Below, in pieces: positions 26,266 through 34,934 of a DNA stretch of 64,000 bases (positions within the stretch are counted from its first letter, which is position 1; every line of letters starts with the position of its first letter). Under the pieces are notes generated by a model, which was not told the origin of the DNA, did no database searches, and saw nothing but the letters and a program-made list of their open reading frames with translations. The stretch is from Ignavibacteriota bacterium (GTDB lineage: Bacteria; Bacteroidota; Ignavibacteria; Ignavibacteriales; Melioribacteraceae): positions 310,001 to 374,000 of the forward strand of contig JADJOX010000003.1 of NCBI GenBank assembly GCA_016713565.1, in the 5' to 3' direction. A program made the translations under genes and the position numbers.

Positions 26266-27261
26266 TTATAAATATACTATTACGTTTTTTTCTGAAGAAT
26301 TATAAGCAGCATCAACAATTTTTATTACTTCTTGTCCTTCTACAAACCCCGGATTGGGCTGATTTCTATTGGTAATATTTTCAACAAAGTTTTTCATCTG
26401 TTCCGAATAAATTGTTTGATCGCAATGTTCACTTTTTTCCGGTTTTGGTCCTTCAATAATCTCGCCGGATTTCAATTTAATAAATGTTGGAAAAAGCGAA
26501 GCGTAGCCTTCTGTTCCGAATATCTGTGTACTTGCTTCGGGTCCGTCCATGTGCGGATGCCACCAACCGCTTTCGATTATGGATGTTGTGCCATTGGTCC
26601 AAGTAATTACAATTATTCCACTGTCATCTACATTATAATTCCCAAAATAAGTACCGATTTTTGCGTAAACTTCTTTTGCTTTTGGATCGCCTAATATAAA
26701 TCTTATTGTATCAATTGCATGAACACCCATATCTGCCAAAGCTCCGCCGCCGGCTAACTCTTTTTTCACAAACCAACCTTCCGGACCCCAATTTTCATGA
26801 ATTCCGTATCCTTTGGTTTTTATAATTTTTCCGAGTTTGCCAGATTGAACATAATCTTTAATAAAATTTACTTCAACGTCAAAGCGCCACATATGACCGA
26901 CCATAACAATTTTATTATTTTCAATTGCGGCATTTTTTATTTTTTCACCTTCATCGGGATTGATTGCCATAGGTTTTTCTATAAAAACATCCTTTCCGTT
27001 CTGCAAAAATTCAACAGCAAATGGCGCGTGAAATTTATTTGGAGTGCTTATTAATACAGCATCTATTGTTTCATCATTTACAAAATCTTTATAATTATCG
27101 GAATACTTTTTAATATTATATTTTTCCGCAAAATTTTTAGCTGATTCAATTGGCAAGCCTACAACACCTGCAATTTCTACGTTGTCCAACTTGCTTAATC
27201 CTTTAGCGTGATATTCCGAAATGTATCCGCAACCAATCAAAGCAATATTAATTTTCTTCAT
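26266..27261 (-). CDS. Gfo/Idh/MocA family sugar dehydrogenase
   Basis: A 331-residue cytoplasmic NAD(P)-dependent oxidoreductase. The Rossmann motif ALIGCGYISEYHAKGL lies at residues 7-22 and the catalytic EKP motif at VFIEKPMAI (near residue 95). ADMGVHAIDTIRFILGD supplies the conserved Asp/His active-site pair. A GAGGAA ribosome site precedes the ATG. It follows the DegT aminotransferase gene by 12 nt and precedes the ROK gene. Adjacent Gfo/Idh/MocA plus DegT enzymes are known from kanosamine synthesis (NtdC/NtdA, RifL/RifK), where the oxidoreductase makes or uses a 3-keto hexose. The same chemistry is a reasonable hypothesis here, in either the biosynthetic or the catabolic direction. Confidence 0.85.
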   Translation of the reverse strand: MKKINIALIGCGYISEYHAKGLSKLDNVEIAGVVGLPIESAKNFAEKYNIKKYSDNYKDFVNDETIDAVLISTPNKFHAPFAVEFLQNGKDVFIEKPMAINPDEGEKIKNAAIENNKIVMVGHMWRFDVEVNFIKDYVQSGKLGKIIKTKGYGIHENWGPEGWFVKKELAGGGALADMGVHAIDTIRFILGDPKAKEVYAKIGTYFGNYNVDDSGIIVITWTNGTTSIIESGWWHPHMDGPEASTQIFGTEGYASLFPTFIKLKSGEIIEGPKPEKSEHCDQTIYSEQMKNFVENITNRNQPNPGFVEGQEVIKIVDAAYNSSEKNVIVYL

Positions 27262-27273
27262 TATTCCTCAATT

Positions 27274-28554
27274 CTAATTTAGTTCGTCTGCGTTGTCATA
27301 TATTTTTTTAATTGCTTCAACTATAAGGTCCATATCTTTCTTTGTTCCCATAAGTATTTTATGGTGAAAACAAACGGAAATTTCTTTATAAATTTTTTCA
27401 CAAACCGGAAGCGAAAATCTTGCGGGATTTATATCATTCCAATATTTTTCATTTAATTTATGCCGCGCGGGTTTTGTAAGCGGAACATAAAGCGGCGCAT
27501 TATTCAAAGGTTCATAGCATGCTTCAACTGAAACACCAAGTTCCGCGCTGAGAGCATTTCTAAATTTTTCGACGGGCAAGTTTTTAAATTTTTCTTTATA
27601 ATATCTGAACGAAAAATTAAAATACGCCACTTTTGTTTCTCTTTCATCTCTTCTCATCGGAACAATTCCCGGAATTTCTTTCAATTTAGAATTTGCATAA
27701 ATTCCATTTTCATCTCTATTTTTATTTTGATCAGGTAGTCTCTTCATCCCTTCGACTAAAATTGCCGCCTGAAATTCCGTAATTCTATAATTCCCCGATT
27801 GAATAAAATTTCCTTCATCAAAATAAACACCGGCGCCTTTATCAGCATTTTGCAAATCTTCCTTTTCAGGTCGTCTTCCGCAATTTCTTAAACCATCTAA
27901 TTTTTCTGCCAATTCATCATTATTAGTAGTTAAAGCGCCACCTTCACCAGCTGTTAAATGTTTTGATAGCTGAAAACTAAAACTTCCGATATCTCCAATA
28001 CTGCCTGCTTTTTTTCCATTCCATTCACCGCCGTGTTTATGAGCGCAATCTTCCAAGACATAAAGATTATGTTTTTTTGCAATTTCCATAATCGCGTCCA
28101 TATCCGCAAAATTACCGTAAAGATGAACTGGAATAATTGCCTTGGTTTTTGGAGTAATTGCTTTTTCTATTTCTTTTGGATCAATGCACCAAGTGTCTTC
28201 GCAAATATCGACCAAAATAGGCGTAGCATTAACATCTAATACAGTTGCGGCAGTTGCCTGCCATGTTAATCCGGGCAGAATTACTTCATCTCCTAATCCA
28301 ATACCAAGAGCTTCTAGAGCTAATTGTAATGTAACAGTACCGTTCGCGGCGGATATTGTGTGTTTTGTTCCGGTGAATTCCGAAAACATTTTATTGAATT
28401 GAACTTCTTTTGGACCATTGTATGACCAAATTCCACTGTGCAAAACTTCCAACAGTCCTTGTTCATCATTTTTATCCCAAACAGGCCAAGCCGGCCAAGG
28501 ATTTGTTTTTGTATCTCTAACCGGAGTGCCGCCATTAACCGCTAATTTTGACAT
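27274..28554 (-). CDS. DegT/DnrJ/EryC1/StrS aminotransferase, AHBA-synthase-like
   Basis: A 426-residue PLP-dependent sugar aminotransferase. It opens like AHBA-synthase-type members (GGTPVRDTKTNPWPAWPVWD, then SGIWSYNG). LEDCAHKHGG (Asp169) binds the pyridine nitrogen and FSFQLSKHLTAGEGGA holds the PLP lysine (Lys198) in the sequence context of AHBA synthases and NtdA-like enzymes rather than the more common SFH..K. An AGGAG ribosome site is present. It lies 13 nt after the GH2 gene and 12 nt before the Gfo/Idh/MocA gene. It probably interconverts a keto and an amino sugar, perhaps at C3. Whether it makes the amino sugar or removes the amino group from one taken up cannot be told from sequence. 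Confidence 0.85.
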   Translation of the reverse strand: MSKLAVNGGTPVRDTKTNPWPAWPVWDKNDEQGLLEVLHSGIWSYNGPKEVQFNKMFSEFTGTKHTISAANGTVTLQLALEALGIGLGDEVILPGLTWQATAATVLDVNATPILVDICEDTWCIDPKEIEKAITPKTKAIIPVHLYGNFADMDAIMEIAKKHNLYVLEDCAHKHGGEWNGKKAGSIGDIGSFSFQLSKHLTAGEGGALTTNNDELAEKLDGLRNCGRRPEKEDLQNADKGAGVYFDEGNFIQSGNYRITEFQAAILVEGMKRLPDQNKNRDENGIYANSKLKEIPGIVPMRRDERETKVAYFNFSFRYYKEKFKNLPVEKFRNALSAELGVSVEACYEPLNNAPLYVPLTKPARHKLNEKYWNDINPARFSLPVCEKIYKEISVCFHHKILMGTKKDMDLIVEAIKKIYDNADELN

Positions 28555-28567
28555 TTTTTTCTCTCCT

Positions 28568-31138
28568 TTATTTTATAATATTCCAACCTTTTAATCTAAC
28601 TTCAAAATTGTCAAGAATTTCTCTTTTCAATATTTTTGCTTCAATAGTTTTGTTTTCATTAGGCAAGAGACTAAAATAGTTATCATCCCACAACACCGGC
28701 AATATTACTTCATTTGTGTTTTTATCAAACAATAATATTTCAATAAAAAACGCAATTTTATTATTCATATTAGTTGCTTTTATCGCAATATTATTTTTAT
28801 CAGTTTTTTCATATTCAATTTTTATTTCACACTTTGGCATATTTTCAATTTCTTTAAAATCCGCGTATTGCTTGCTTGGCGTATAATAATTCCATCCCTC
28901 AACTTTTGCTTCATAATCCATCACATCATTTTGTGTTGATAACCAATAAAAATTATTTGCTATAAGATCATTTGATTTACAGTAAATTCTTGCGTCAACA
29001 AAATATACCTTTGTTAAAGCCAATGTTTTGGGGATATCAAATATTTTCTTATAAGATTCTTTTTCGATGTTTAAATTAATCTTTTCACTTAAAATTAAAT
29101 TTGAGTCGATATCAAAAATTTGAATTTCGGCAGAAAGATTTTCAAGATCATTTAGTGAATTATTTACTAAATAAACATTTTCATCGCCATAATTATAAAT
29201 TATTTGTATTGGTTGGTTTGCTTTTTTCGCACCAAAATATGCTCCGTTTGGCATTAAAAATGAGTCATATAATTGCCAGTATAATTCGGGCCAAGCTGAA
29301 TTTAGCATCCATTGAATTATTCCCGTTGCATTTTTTTGATTAACTTGAAATGCCTCAAACATCGGACGCATTAATTCATAATTCAGCATTTGAGTTTTAT
29401 AGGCAAAATCCTCCGCATTTTTAGGTTTGCCGTATCTTTTCTCAATAGCGCTTTGAGTTCTATCAATATTGGAAAAATAATTTTTTCCGCAATGAAAATT
29501 CCAAACATCATCAACCGGCCAAAGATTTTTTTCAGGTATGAACTTTCTAATACTTTCTATTGGAGGGACATTAGCGCCCGGACAAGTTTCCGTATTAAAT
29601 CCGTACGCTCCTCCTAAATTTTTATTCGTATACCAGTAAATTGGCGGAGTGTATGCATAAGGACCAAGCATTTTTACTCTTGAAGATCCGCTGATATCGC
29701 TGATAATTTCTGTTGAGGTAATTATTCCCTGTTCACTGCCAACACCGCCGGTAGAATTTAAATAAGGACGTGTACTATCATATTTATTGAAAGTTTCAAT
29801 ATATTTTTTTTCCAGGTCCGGATGCGGAAGCATATCACTTCCAACAGTCCAGACAAATATTGACGGATGATTTCTTAGCCATAACAATTGATCTTCCCAA
29901 GATTCCGCAATCAAATCAATTTCATCTTTTTCAATTACTCCGCCGTATTTAGGATGAACTTCCTTTCCCAAATACTCTTTATGTTCCCATTGGCAGCTCC
30001 AACCTACCATAACCAAAATCCCATTTTCATCACATAAATCATAAAGTTTTTGATCTTTGCCCCAAAATCCTTCCAAGCGAACGCAATTTAAATTCATATC
30101 CTTTACATATTGAATTTGAGTTGTTAGTGATTCATGTGTATCCTGCAATAATAAATCATCAGCCCAGCCAGCTCCTCTAATTAATAACTTATGACCGTTT
30201 ATTTTAAATCCGCGATGACCGCCTTCATTTATGTAATCTTCAATTTTTCTAATTCCAAATTTTGTATCAGTTTCATCAATGATTTTTTCATCTGAAATTA
30301 ATTTTAAATTGAGTAGATACATGTTTGGTTCGCCAAGATTATTTGGCCACCAAATTTTGGGATTATTAAACGTTAATTTTGGGAAATTCTTTGAATCGAA
30401 AATTACCGTTTTGGTTTCTTCGGCTTCCAAGTTTATTAATTGCCGGAAATTTATATCATTAATTTGTCCAACCAATTCACAGCAAATTTTTCTATTAAGA
30501 TAATTTTCTATTTCAGCTGATATTTTAAGATCTGCTTTAGATAAAGAATCTAAATCTAACTTGCATTCCACAAATGGATTTTTTATCTCAGCTCCATTAT
30601 TGAATTGAAGCGAAACTTCTCTAAAAATACCCAAGTTATTATCGGGTGGACTTGGATTCCAATCAACAAATCCAATAGTAAAATCGCCGGGTTTAGGCGG
30701 AATAACTTCGATAGCCAAAATATTGTTTCCGGCTTTTATAAAATTATTAATGCAAAATTCAAAACGTCTGTATGATCCAAAAAAATGATTTTCATCTGTA
30801 ATTAATTTTCCATTAAGCCACACATTTGCTTTATAATTGATTCCATTAAAGTTCAAAACAACATTTTGATTTGTTTGAACTTCGTCCAATTCAAATTCTG
30901 TTCTATACCACCAAGGAATTTTAAATTGTTCGGTTGGAATATTTTTTAAATTTGTTCCAAAATATGGATTTTCATAAACTTTATTCTCAACTAATGAGGC
31001 TAAAACAGTTGAAGGAATTGTTGCATTGTACCAATTTTCCGGATTAAATTTATTCGATGAAATTTCTTCGCCGTTATTGTTTTCAATTTTTTCCGAAGAA
31101 ATTAATTTCCAATTATTCTGCAATAGTATTTTATTCAT
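28568..31138 (-). CDS. GH2 exo-beta-D-glucosaminidase-like glycosidase
   Basis: An 856-residue glycoside hydrolase family 2 enzyme without a signal peptide, so probably cytoplasmic. Residues 1-190 are the sugar-binding jelly roll (ATIPSTVLASLVENKVYENPYFGTNL), followed by an Ig-like domain and a TIM barrel. The usual GH2 catalytic Asn-Glu doublet is replaced by Ser434-Asp435 (TVGSDMLPHP), and the nucleophile region is GFNTETCPG (Glu517). This Ser-Asp replacement and the FNTET motif mark the exo-beta-D-glucosaminidase subfamily (CsxA type), which releases glucosamine from chitosan-like chains. The C-terminal domains complete a length near the family's. It is the third gene of the operon, 6 nt after the PfkB-HAD gene. 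Specificity for another amino sugar glycoside is possible. Confidence 0.8.
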   Translation of the reverse strand: MNKILLQNNWKLISSEKIENNNGEEISSNKFNPENWYNATIPSTVLASLVENKVYENPYFGTNLKNIPTEQFKIPWWYRTEFELDEVQTNQNVVLNFNGINYKANVWLNGKLITDENHFFGSYRRFEFCINNFIKAGNNILAIEVIPPKPGDFTIGFVDWNPSPPDNNLGIFREVSLQFNNGAEIKNPFVECKLDLDSLSKADLKISAEIENYLNRKICCELVGQINDINFRQLINLEAEETKTVIFDSKNFPKLTFNNPKIWWPNNLGEPNMYLLNLKLISDEKIIDETDTKFGIRKIEDYINEGGHRGFKINGHKLLIRGAGWADDLLLQDTHESLTTQIQYVKDMNLNCVRLEGFWGKDQKLYDLCDENGILVMVGWSCQWEHKEYLGKEVHPKYGGVIEKDEIDLIAESWEDQLLWLRNHPSIFVWTVGSDMLPHPDLEKKYIETFNKYDSTRPYLNSTGGVGSEQGIITSTEIISDISGSSRVKMLGPYAYTPPIYWYTNKNLGGAYGFNTETCPGANVPPIESIRKFIPEKNLWPVDDVWNFHCGKNYFSNIDRTQSAIEKRYGKPKNAEDFAYKTQMLNYELMRPMFEAFQVNQKNATGIIQWMLNSAWPELYWQLYDSFLMPNGAYFGAKKANQPIQIIYNYGDENVYLVNNSLNDLENLSAEIQIFDIDSNLILSEKINLNIEKESYKKIFDIPKTLALTKVYFVDARIYCKSNDLIANNFYWLSTQNDVMDYEAKVEGWNYYTPSKQYADFKEIENMPKCEIKIEYEKTDKNNIAIKATNMNNKIAFFIEILLFDKNTNEVILPVLWDDNYFSLLPNENKTIEAKILKREILDNFEVRLKGWNIIK

Positions 31139-31144
31139 ATGATA

Positions 31145-33037
31145 TTAACTTTTAAAAATAATTTTTAATAATTGATTCAATTGAGAAAAATCAGGTATAA
31201 TAATATTCGCACCGGCTCTAATTAAACGCGTTCTTTTTTTGTAATTCATTCCGTGTCTTCTAACTTCATCGGAAGCAATTCCGATGCACAATGCACCGAC
31301 TTTTCTGCCTTCAATAATTTCAACGGGACCGTCGCCAACAACCATTAGGTTTTCACCTTTACAATTTCCCTCTTCTATAATTCTATTTATAACAATTTTC
31401 TTTGCGTCGCCAATTTCATTTCCTTTGGAACCTCTAATTCCTCCGGAGAATAAATTTGAATAACCCAATGCTTGCGCTTCAGCAACAACGCTATCCTCAT
31501 CGGTACCGCTTGCTAAAAATAATTTAAGGTTTTTGCCATGAAAATTTTTAAGCATCTCTACCGAACCTAAAATTGTAAAATCATGAATCGAACGTTCACC
31601 ATTATTATATTTTTTTATTCTATCATTTACGCTGTACATCAAATTATCTAAATAAATTGCTTTGTATTCTGCGGGGGTTTTAACTTTATCCTTTTGTACA
31701 TAACCTTCTTCCAATATAATATCTCTCAATCCCATCATTTGAATTATTGTTTGGATTCCGGTTGTATCGTTAATGAATTTTTCGCAAATAATTGAAAGGC
31801 GGTTGTACTCGTCGGAAGATATCTGCAGTAACTTTTCTCCGCAAATTTCTTCGATCATAACTTTATGCATTACAGTTTCCCAACCTTCTCGTAATGTAGA
31901 AATAGTACCGTCATGATCTAAAATTACACTTTGAATGTTTAAGTTACATGGAAGTTCTCCTATGATCTCTATTTCAGAATTTTCGAAATATTTAGCTTTT
32001 CTCGGATCATAAGCCAAAGCAAGGTCGTAATTATAATAACTTTCTTCGGCTAATTTTATAATTTCCTCTTGACTAACAGTTCCGGTCTGTTTAATTCTTT
32101 TCGCAATAATTGCATAAGCTAAATTTGCAATTTCCAATGAGGTTTTTACAGACGCGCCGCTTCCAATACAAGCGGCAAAAGTACTTATACAAGCATTGCC
32201 GGCGCCGAGTTTATCTATTTCACCCGTTAAATAAATTCCGGGAACTGAATGAAAATTATTACCGTCGAAATAAATTAATCCGCTTTCGCCTCTAATCATT
32301 AAAAGAGGTGTTTTAATTTTATCATATAGTAATTTAAGATACTTTTGCGATAAATCGGAATCTTTCTCGTCAAATAATTCAATACCAAGTTCTTTAGAAA
32401 TTGAAAAAGAATTAACCTTCAAAATGGAATTATTAATTCGTACAAATTCATTTCTTAAATCGCAGAAAACTTTACAATTTGGGTTTTCTGCCAAAACATC
32501 ATTTAGCTTTGTTAATGCATAATTATTTAAAAGCGGGTTTTTAAACTGCTGGTTTATTATTAAAGCATCTAAAATCTTTATATTTTTTTTCAAATTTTCT
32601 AATAAAATATTTAGGCTTTCATTACTAGAAAAATTTTGCGAACCAAAATCTAAACGGGAAATTTCGTCTTTATTTTCTAAAGGTTTTACGTATGTATAGG
32701 TTTCCCAGTCTTTATCCAATGAAATTAAACTTTCAATATTAATTTTTTTGTCATTTAATTGATATTTCAATTCTCTGCCTAAAATATCATTTCCAAGTAA
32801 ACCAAAAGCAAAAATATTTTTAACGCCAATAGTAACTAAATTATTTGCAATATTTCCCGCGGCTCCAAGCTGTGATTTTATAGAAGAACCGTAAACAACC
32901 GGTCTCCCCGTTTCTATGGAATTTTCTCCGGTATTTTGTTTAAGATTATAATAGATATCTAAAGCAAAATCTCCTATTACCCCAATTGAAACTTTATCAA
33001 AATTTTTGAGCGTATTTTTTATTTCTTCAATCTGCAT
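31145..33037 (-). CDS. PfkB/RfaE-like kinase domain fused to HAD phosphatase
   Basis: A 630-residue two-domain cytoplasmic protein. I prefer the ATG at 33037 over the in-frame TTG at 33049. Residues about 1-330 resemble the HldE/RfaE kinase half (SIGVIGDFALDIYY, QLGAAGNIANNLV, GESGLIYFDG). The PfkB catalytic motif GAGD reads GAGN (Asn281), so kinase activity is doubtful. Residues about 368-630 are a HAD hydrolase with a helical cap: LDHDGTIS (Asp374 and Asp376), LASGTDED, KGNEIGDAKK and VVGDGPVE cover its four motifs. HldE normally carries a cytidylyltransferase, not a HAD, so the fusion is unusual. It starts 12 nt after the GmhA-like gene. A phosphatase step similar to NtdB or RifM, with the PfkB half binding sugar, is one hypothesis. 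Confidence 0.8.
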   Translation of the reverse strand: MQIEEIKNTLKNFDKVSIGVIGDFALDIYYNLKQNTGENSIETGRPVVYGSSIKSQLGAAGNIANNLVTIGVKNIFAFGLLGNDILGRELKYQLNDKKINIESLISLDKDWETYTYVKPLENKDEISRLDFGSQNFSSNESLNILLENLKKNIKILDALIINQQFKNPLLNNYALTKLNDVLAENPNCKVFCDLRNEFVRINNSILKVNSFSISKELGIELFDEKDSDLSQKYLKLLYDKIKTPLLMIRGESGLIYFDGNNFHSVPGIYLTGEIDKLGAGNACISTFAACIGSGASVKTSLEIANLAYAIIAKRIKQTGTVSQEEIIKLAEESYYNYDLALAYDPRKAKYFENSEIEIIGELPCNLNIQSVILDHDGTISTLREGWETVMHKVMIEEICGEKLLQISSDEYNRLSIICEKFINDTTGIQTIIQMMGLRDIILEEGYVQKDKVKTPAEYKAIYLDNLMYSVNDRIKKYNNGERSIHDFTILGSVEMLKNFHGKNLKLFLASGTDEDSVVAEAQALGYSNLFSGGIRGSKGNEIGDAKKIVINRIIEEGNCKGENLMVVGDGPVEIIEGRKVGALCIGIASDEVRRHGMNYKKRTRLIRAGANIIIPDFSQLNQLLKIIFKS

Positions 33038-33049
33038 TTTTTTTTCCAA

Positions 33050-33619
33050 TTACATTTTAAAATTTTCATCTACTGCTTGGCAAATTATATGTCCAATTAA
33101 AATATGCATTTCCTGAACTCTTGGAGTATCATTTGACGGAACAACAATATTCAAATCGCAATTATTATTAAACTTACCGCCGCCTTTGCCGCTTAAACCC
33201 AAAGTTTTACATCCTATTTCTCCGGCTTTCAAAAACGCCCTTATTATATTTTCGCTGTTTCCGGTAGATGAAATTCCTATTACAAGATCATTTTTCTGAG
33301 CTAAAGCTTCTATTTGTCTTTGGAAAACGAACTCATAACCGTAATCATTTCCGATTGCAGTTAAAGCCGAAGTATCAGTTGTAATAGCAATTGCAGGCAG
33401 ACCTTTTCTCTCTACTTTATATCTTCCGGTAAACTCGGCTGCAATATGCTGAGCATCAGCCGCACTTCCTCCATTTCCCATAAGAATAATTTTACTATTC
33501 GTTTTCAAGGTATTGACCGCCAATTCACAAGCTTTTTCTATATCAGGTTGTAAAAGCTCTATTACTTCTTCAATAACAATTTTATGAGAAAGCAATTCTT
33601 GTTCAATTATTTTTTTCAT
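33050..33619 (-). CDS. gmhA: SIS-domain sedoheptulose-7-phosphate isomerase-like protein
   Basis: A 189-residue SIS-fold isomerase closely resembling GmhA, which converts sedoheptulose-7-phosphate to glycero-manno-heptose-7-phosphate. MGNGGSAADAQHIAAEFTGRY (shown by positions 47-67) carries the phosphate-binding serine and the His58/Glu62 metal or catalytic pair; GISSTGNSENI and the C-terminal RVQEMHILIGHIICQAVD complete the family pattern. It is full length. As the first gene of the operon it sits 26 nt downstream of a LacI-type operator. GmhA is usually tied to lipopolysaccharide heptose synthesis, so a regulated copy in a sugar operon next to an RfaE-like/HAD fusion suggests a recruited role on another phosphosugar; this is inference. 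Confidence 0.85.
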   Translation of the reverse strand: MKKIIEQELLSHKIVIEEVIELLQPDIEKACELAVNTLKTNSKIILMGNGGSAADAQHIAAEFTGRYKVERKGLPAIAITTDTSALTAIGNDYGYEFVFQRQIEALAQKNDLVIGISSTGNSENIIRAFLKAGEIGCKTLGLSGKGGGKFNNNCDLNIVVPSNDTPRVQEMHILIGHIICQAVDENFKM

Positions 33620-33644
33620 AGTTTTATTTTTGTATTTTATAAAG

Positions 33645-33693
33645 GCAAACGATTGTTTATTTCAAAATTAGACATAATGATTCAATAATTCAA
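33645..33693 (-). promoter_or_regulatory. promoter with LacI-type operator for the six-gene operon
   Basis: On the minus strand a -35 TTGAAT (33688-33693), a 17-nt spacer and a -10 TAATTT (33665-33670) are followed after 8 nt by the operator GCAAACGATTGT on the plus strand (33645-33656). Spacing between -10 and operator equals that at 25263. The ATG of the GmhA-like gene is 26 nt further on. The matching geometry at two promoters supports both calls. Confidence 0.72.
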
Positions 33694-33752
33694 TATAAAT
33701 AAATCTGTCGCTTACTTCAAAAATAAAATACATTTAGACAAATAATTCAATT

Positions 33753-33808
33753 TTGATTATTGATTTTAAAATTATATATTGATTTTTAGATATTCGACAA
33801 TCGATTGT
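33753..33808 (+). promoter_or_regulatory. lacI promoter region with palindromic operator
   Basis: Upstream of the regulator gene is the perfect 12-bp palindrome ACAATCGATTGT (33797-33808), the symmetric form of the operators at 4065, 25263 and 33645. A possible promoter reads TTGATT (33753-33758), 16 nt, TATATT (33775-33780). The operator lies between this and the ATG at 33868, suggesting autoregulation. The promoter elements are weak in this AT-rich stretch; the operator is clear. Confidence 0.65.
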
Positions 33809-33867
33809 TCTGAAGATGTTTACAGTTTTTCATAAATTTACTCTTAAATTATTAGGGAATTTATTAT

Positions 33868-34887
33868 ATGGCACCTACTCTTAAGGATGTAGCTGCTTAT
33901 GTTGGAGTTCACCCTTCAACCGTATCTAGAGTGCTTCGCGGAAAAGAGAATTTAAAAATTTCTGCAAAAACCCATGAAAAAATTATTAAAGCAGTAAAAG
34001 AACTGAATTACATACCGGATTTTACCGCACGTGCTCTTAGAATGAAAAAAAGTTTCACAATCGGATTGGTAGTCCCCGATATTTTAAATCCGTATTTTGC
34101 GAGAATTGCCAGAAGAATTGAACAATTAGGTTTTGAGAAAAGATATACGGTTATTGTTTGTAATACAGATGAAGATCAGGAAAAAGAGATTTTATATCTC
34201 AATCAATTGATATCCCGAGGTGTTGACGGAATAATTTTAGCACCCGTTCAAGACAGCGATGATCATATAAAAGATTTAGTTGTAAAGAAAATTCCGTTCG
34301 TTTTAATTGACAGAATATTTGACGGAATTGATGTCGATTCTGTTATTACCAACAATGCTGAATCCGTAGTTAAAGCAATGGCCCATTTAGTTAAATTAGG
34401 TCATACAAAAATTGCGTTCCTTAGAGGACAAAAAAATATTTACACAATTAAAAATAGATTAATAGGATATAAACAGGCATTAAAGGAATTTAATTTGCCT
34501 TTTAATGAAAACTATATTGTTGGTGAAGGTTTTGAATTTGAACACGGGTATGAAGCAACGCTGCAATTATTAAATTTACAAGATTTACCTACGGCAATTG
34601 TATCTTCGGGCGGCGATTTGGTTACATTGGGAGCTATTAAAGCGATAATTGAGAAAGGACTTAAAATACCGGAGAATATTTCATTGGTCGGTTTTTTCGA
34701 CGGTTTTTATTCTCCCTATTTATCAACTCCTTTAACAACAATAACACATTATAGGCAAAAAATTGGTGAAAAAGCCTTTAAATTGTTGTTGAAACAAATT
34801 GAAACGAACAAACAAAACAATCCGAAAATTGTTTGTGTTGATACAAAATTTGAGATAAGAAAATCTACTGCTAAACCTGTGCAATAA
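33868..34887 (+). CDS. LacI/GalR family transcriptional regulator
   Basis: A 339-residue repressor. The N-terminal helix-turn-helix TLKDVAAYVGVHPSTVSRVLRG lies at residues 4-25, with the hinge helix ending FTARALRMKKS near residue 66. The remainder is the periplasmic-binding-protein-like sensor domain (TIGLVVPDILNPYFARI, RGVDGIILAPVQD, PFVLIDRIFDG, IPENISLVGFFDGFYSPYLSTPLTT). It is divergent from the six-gene operon and is followed by fucI. Four matching operators in the window, one before its own gene, point to a local regulon. The effector is unknown; a sugar or sugar phosphate made by this locus is likely. Confidence 0.92.
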   Translation: MAPTLKDVAAYVGVHPSTVSRVLRGKENLKISAKTHEKIIKAVKELNYIPDFTARALRMKKSFTIGLVVPDILNPYFARIARRIEQLGFEKRYTVIVCNTDEDQEKEILYLNQLISRGVDGIILAPVQDSDDHIKDLVVKKIPFVLIDRIFDGIDVDSVITNNAESVVKAMAHLVKLGHTKIAFLRGQKNIYTIKNRLIGYKQALKEFNLPFNENYIVGEGFEFEHGYEATLQLLNLQDLPTAIVSSGGDLVTLGAIKAIIEKGLKIPENISLVGFFDGFYSPYLSTPLTTITHYRQKIGEKAFKLLLKQIETNKQNNPKIVCVDTKFEIRKSTAKPVQ

Positions 34888-34934
34888 TGTGAAAAAATTA
34901 ATTAAATTTATTGATAAATATTGGGAAATTACAA

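Noticed and set aside
34911..34934. TTG start for fucI
   Set aside because: The added eight residues are not family-like and the ATG at 34935 gives the usual FucI opening.
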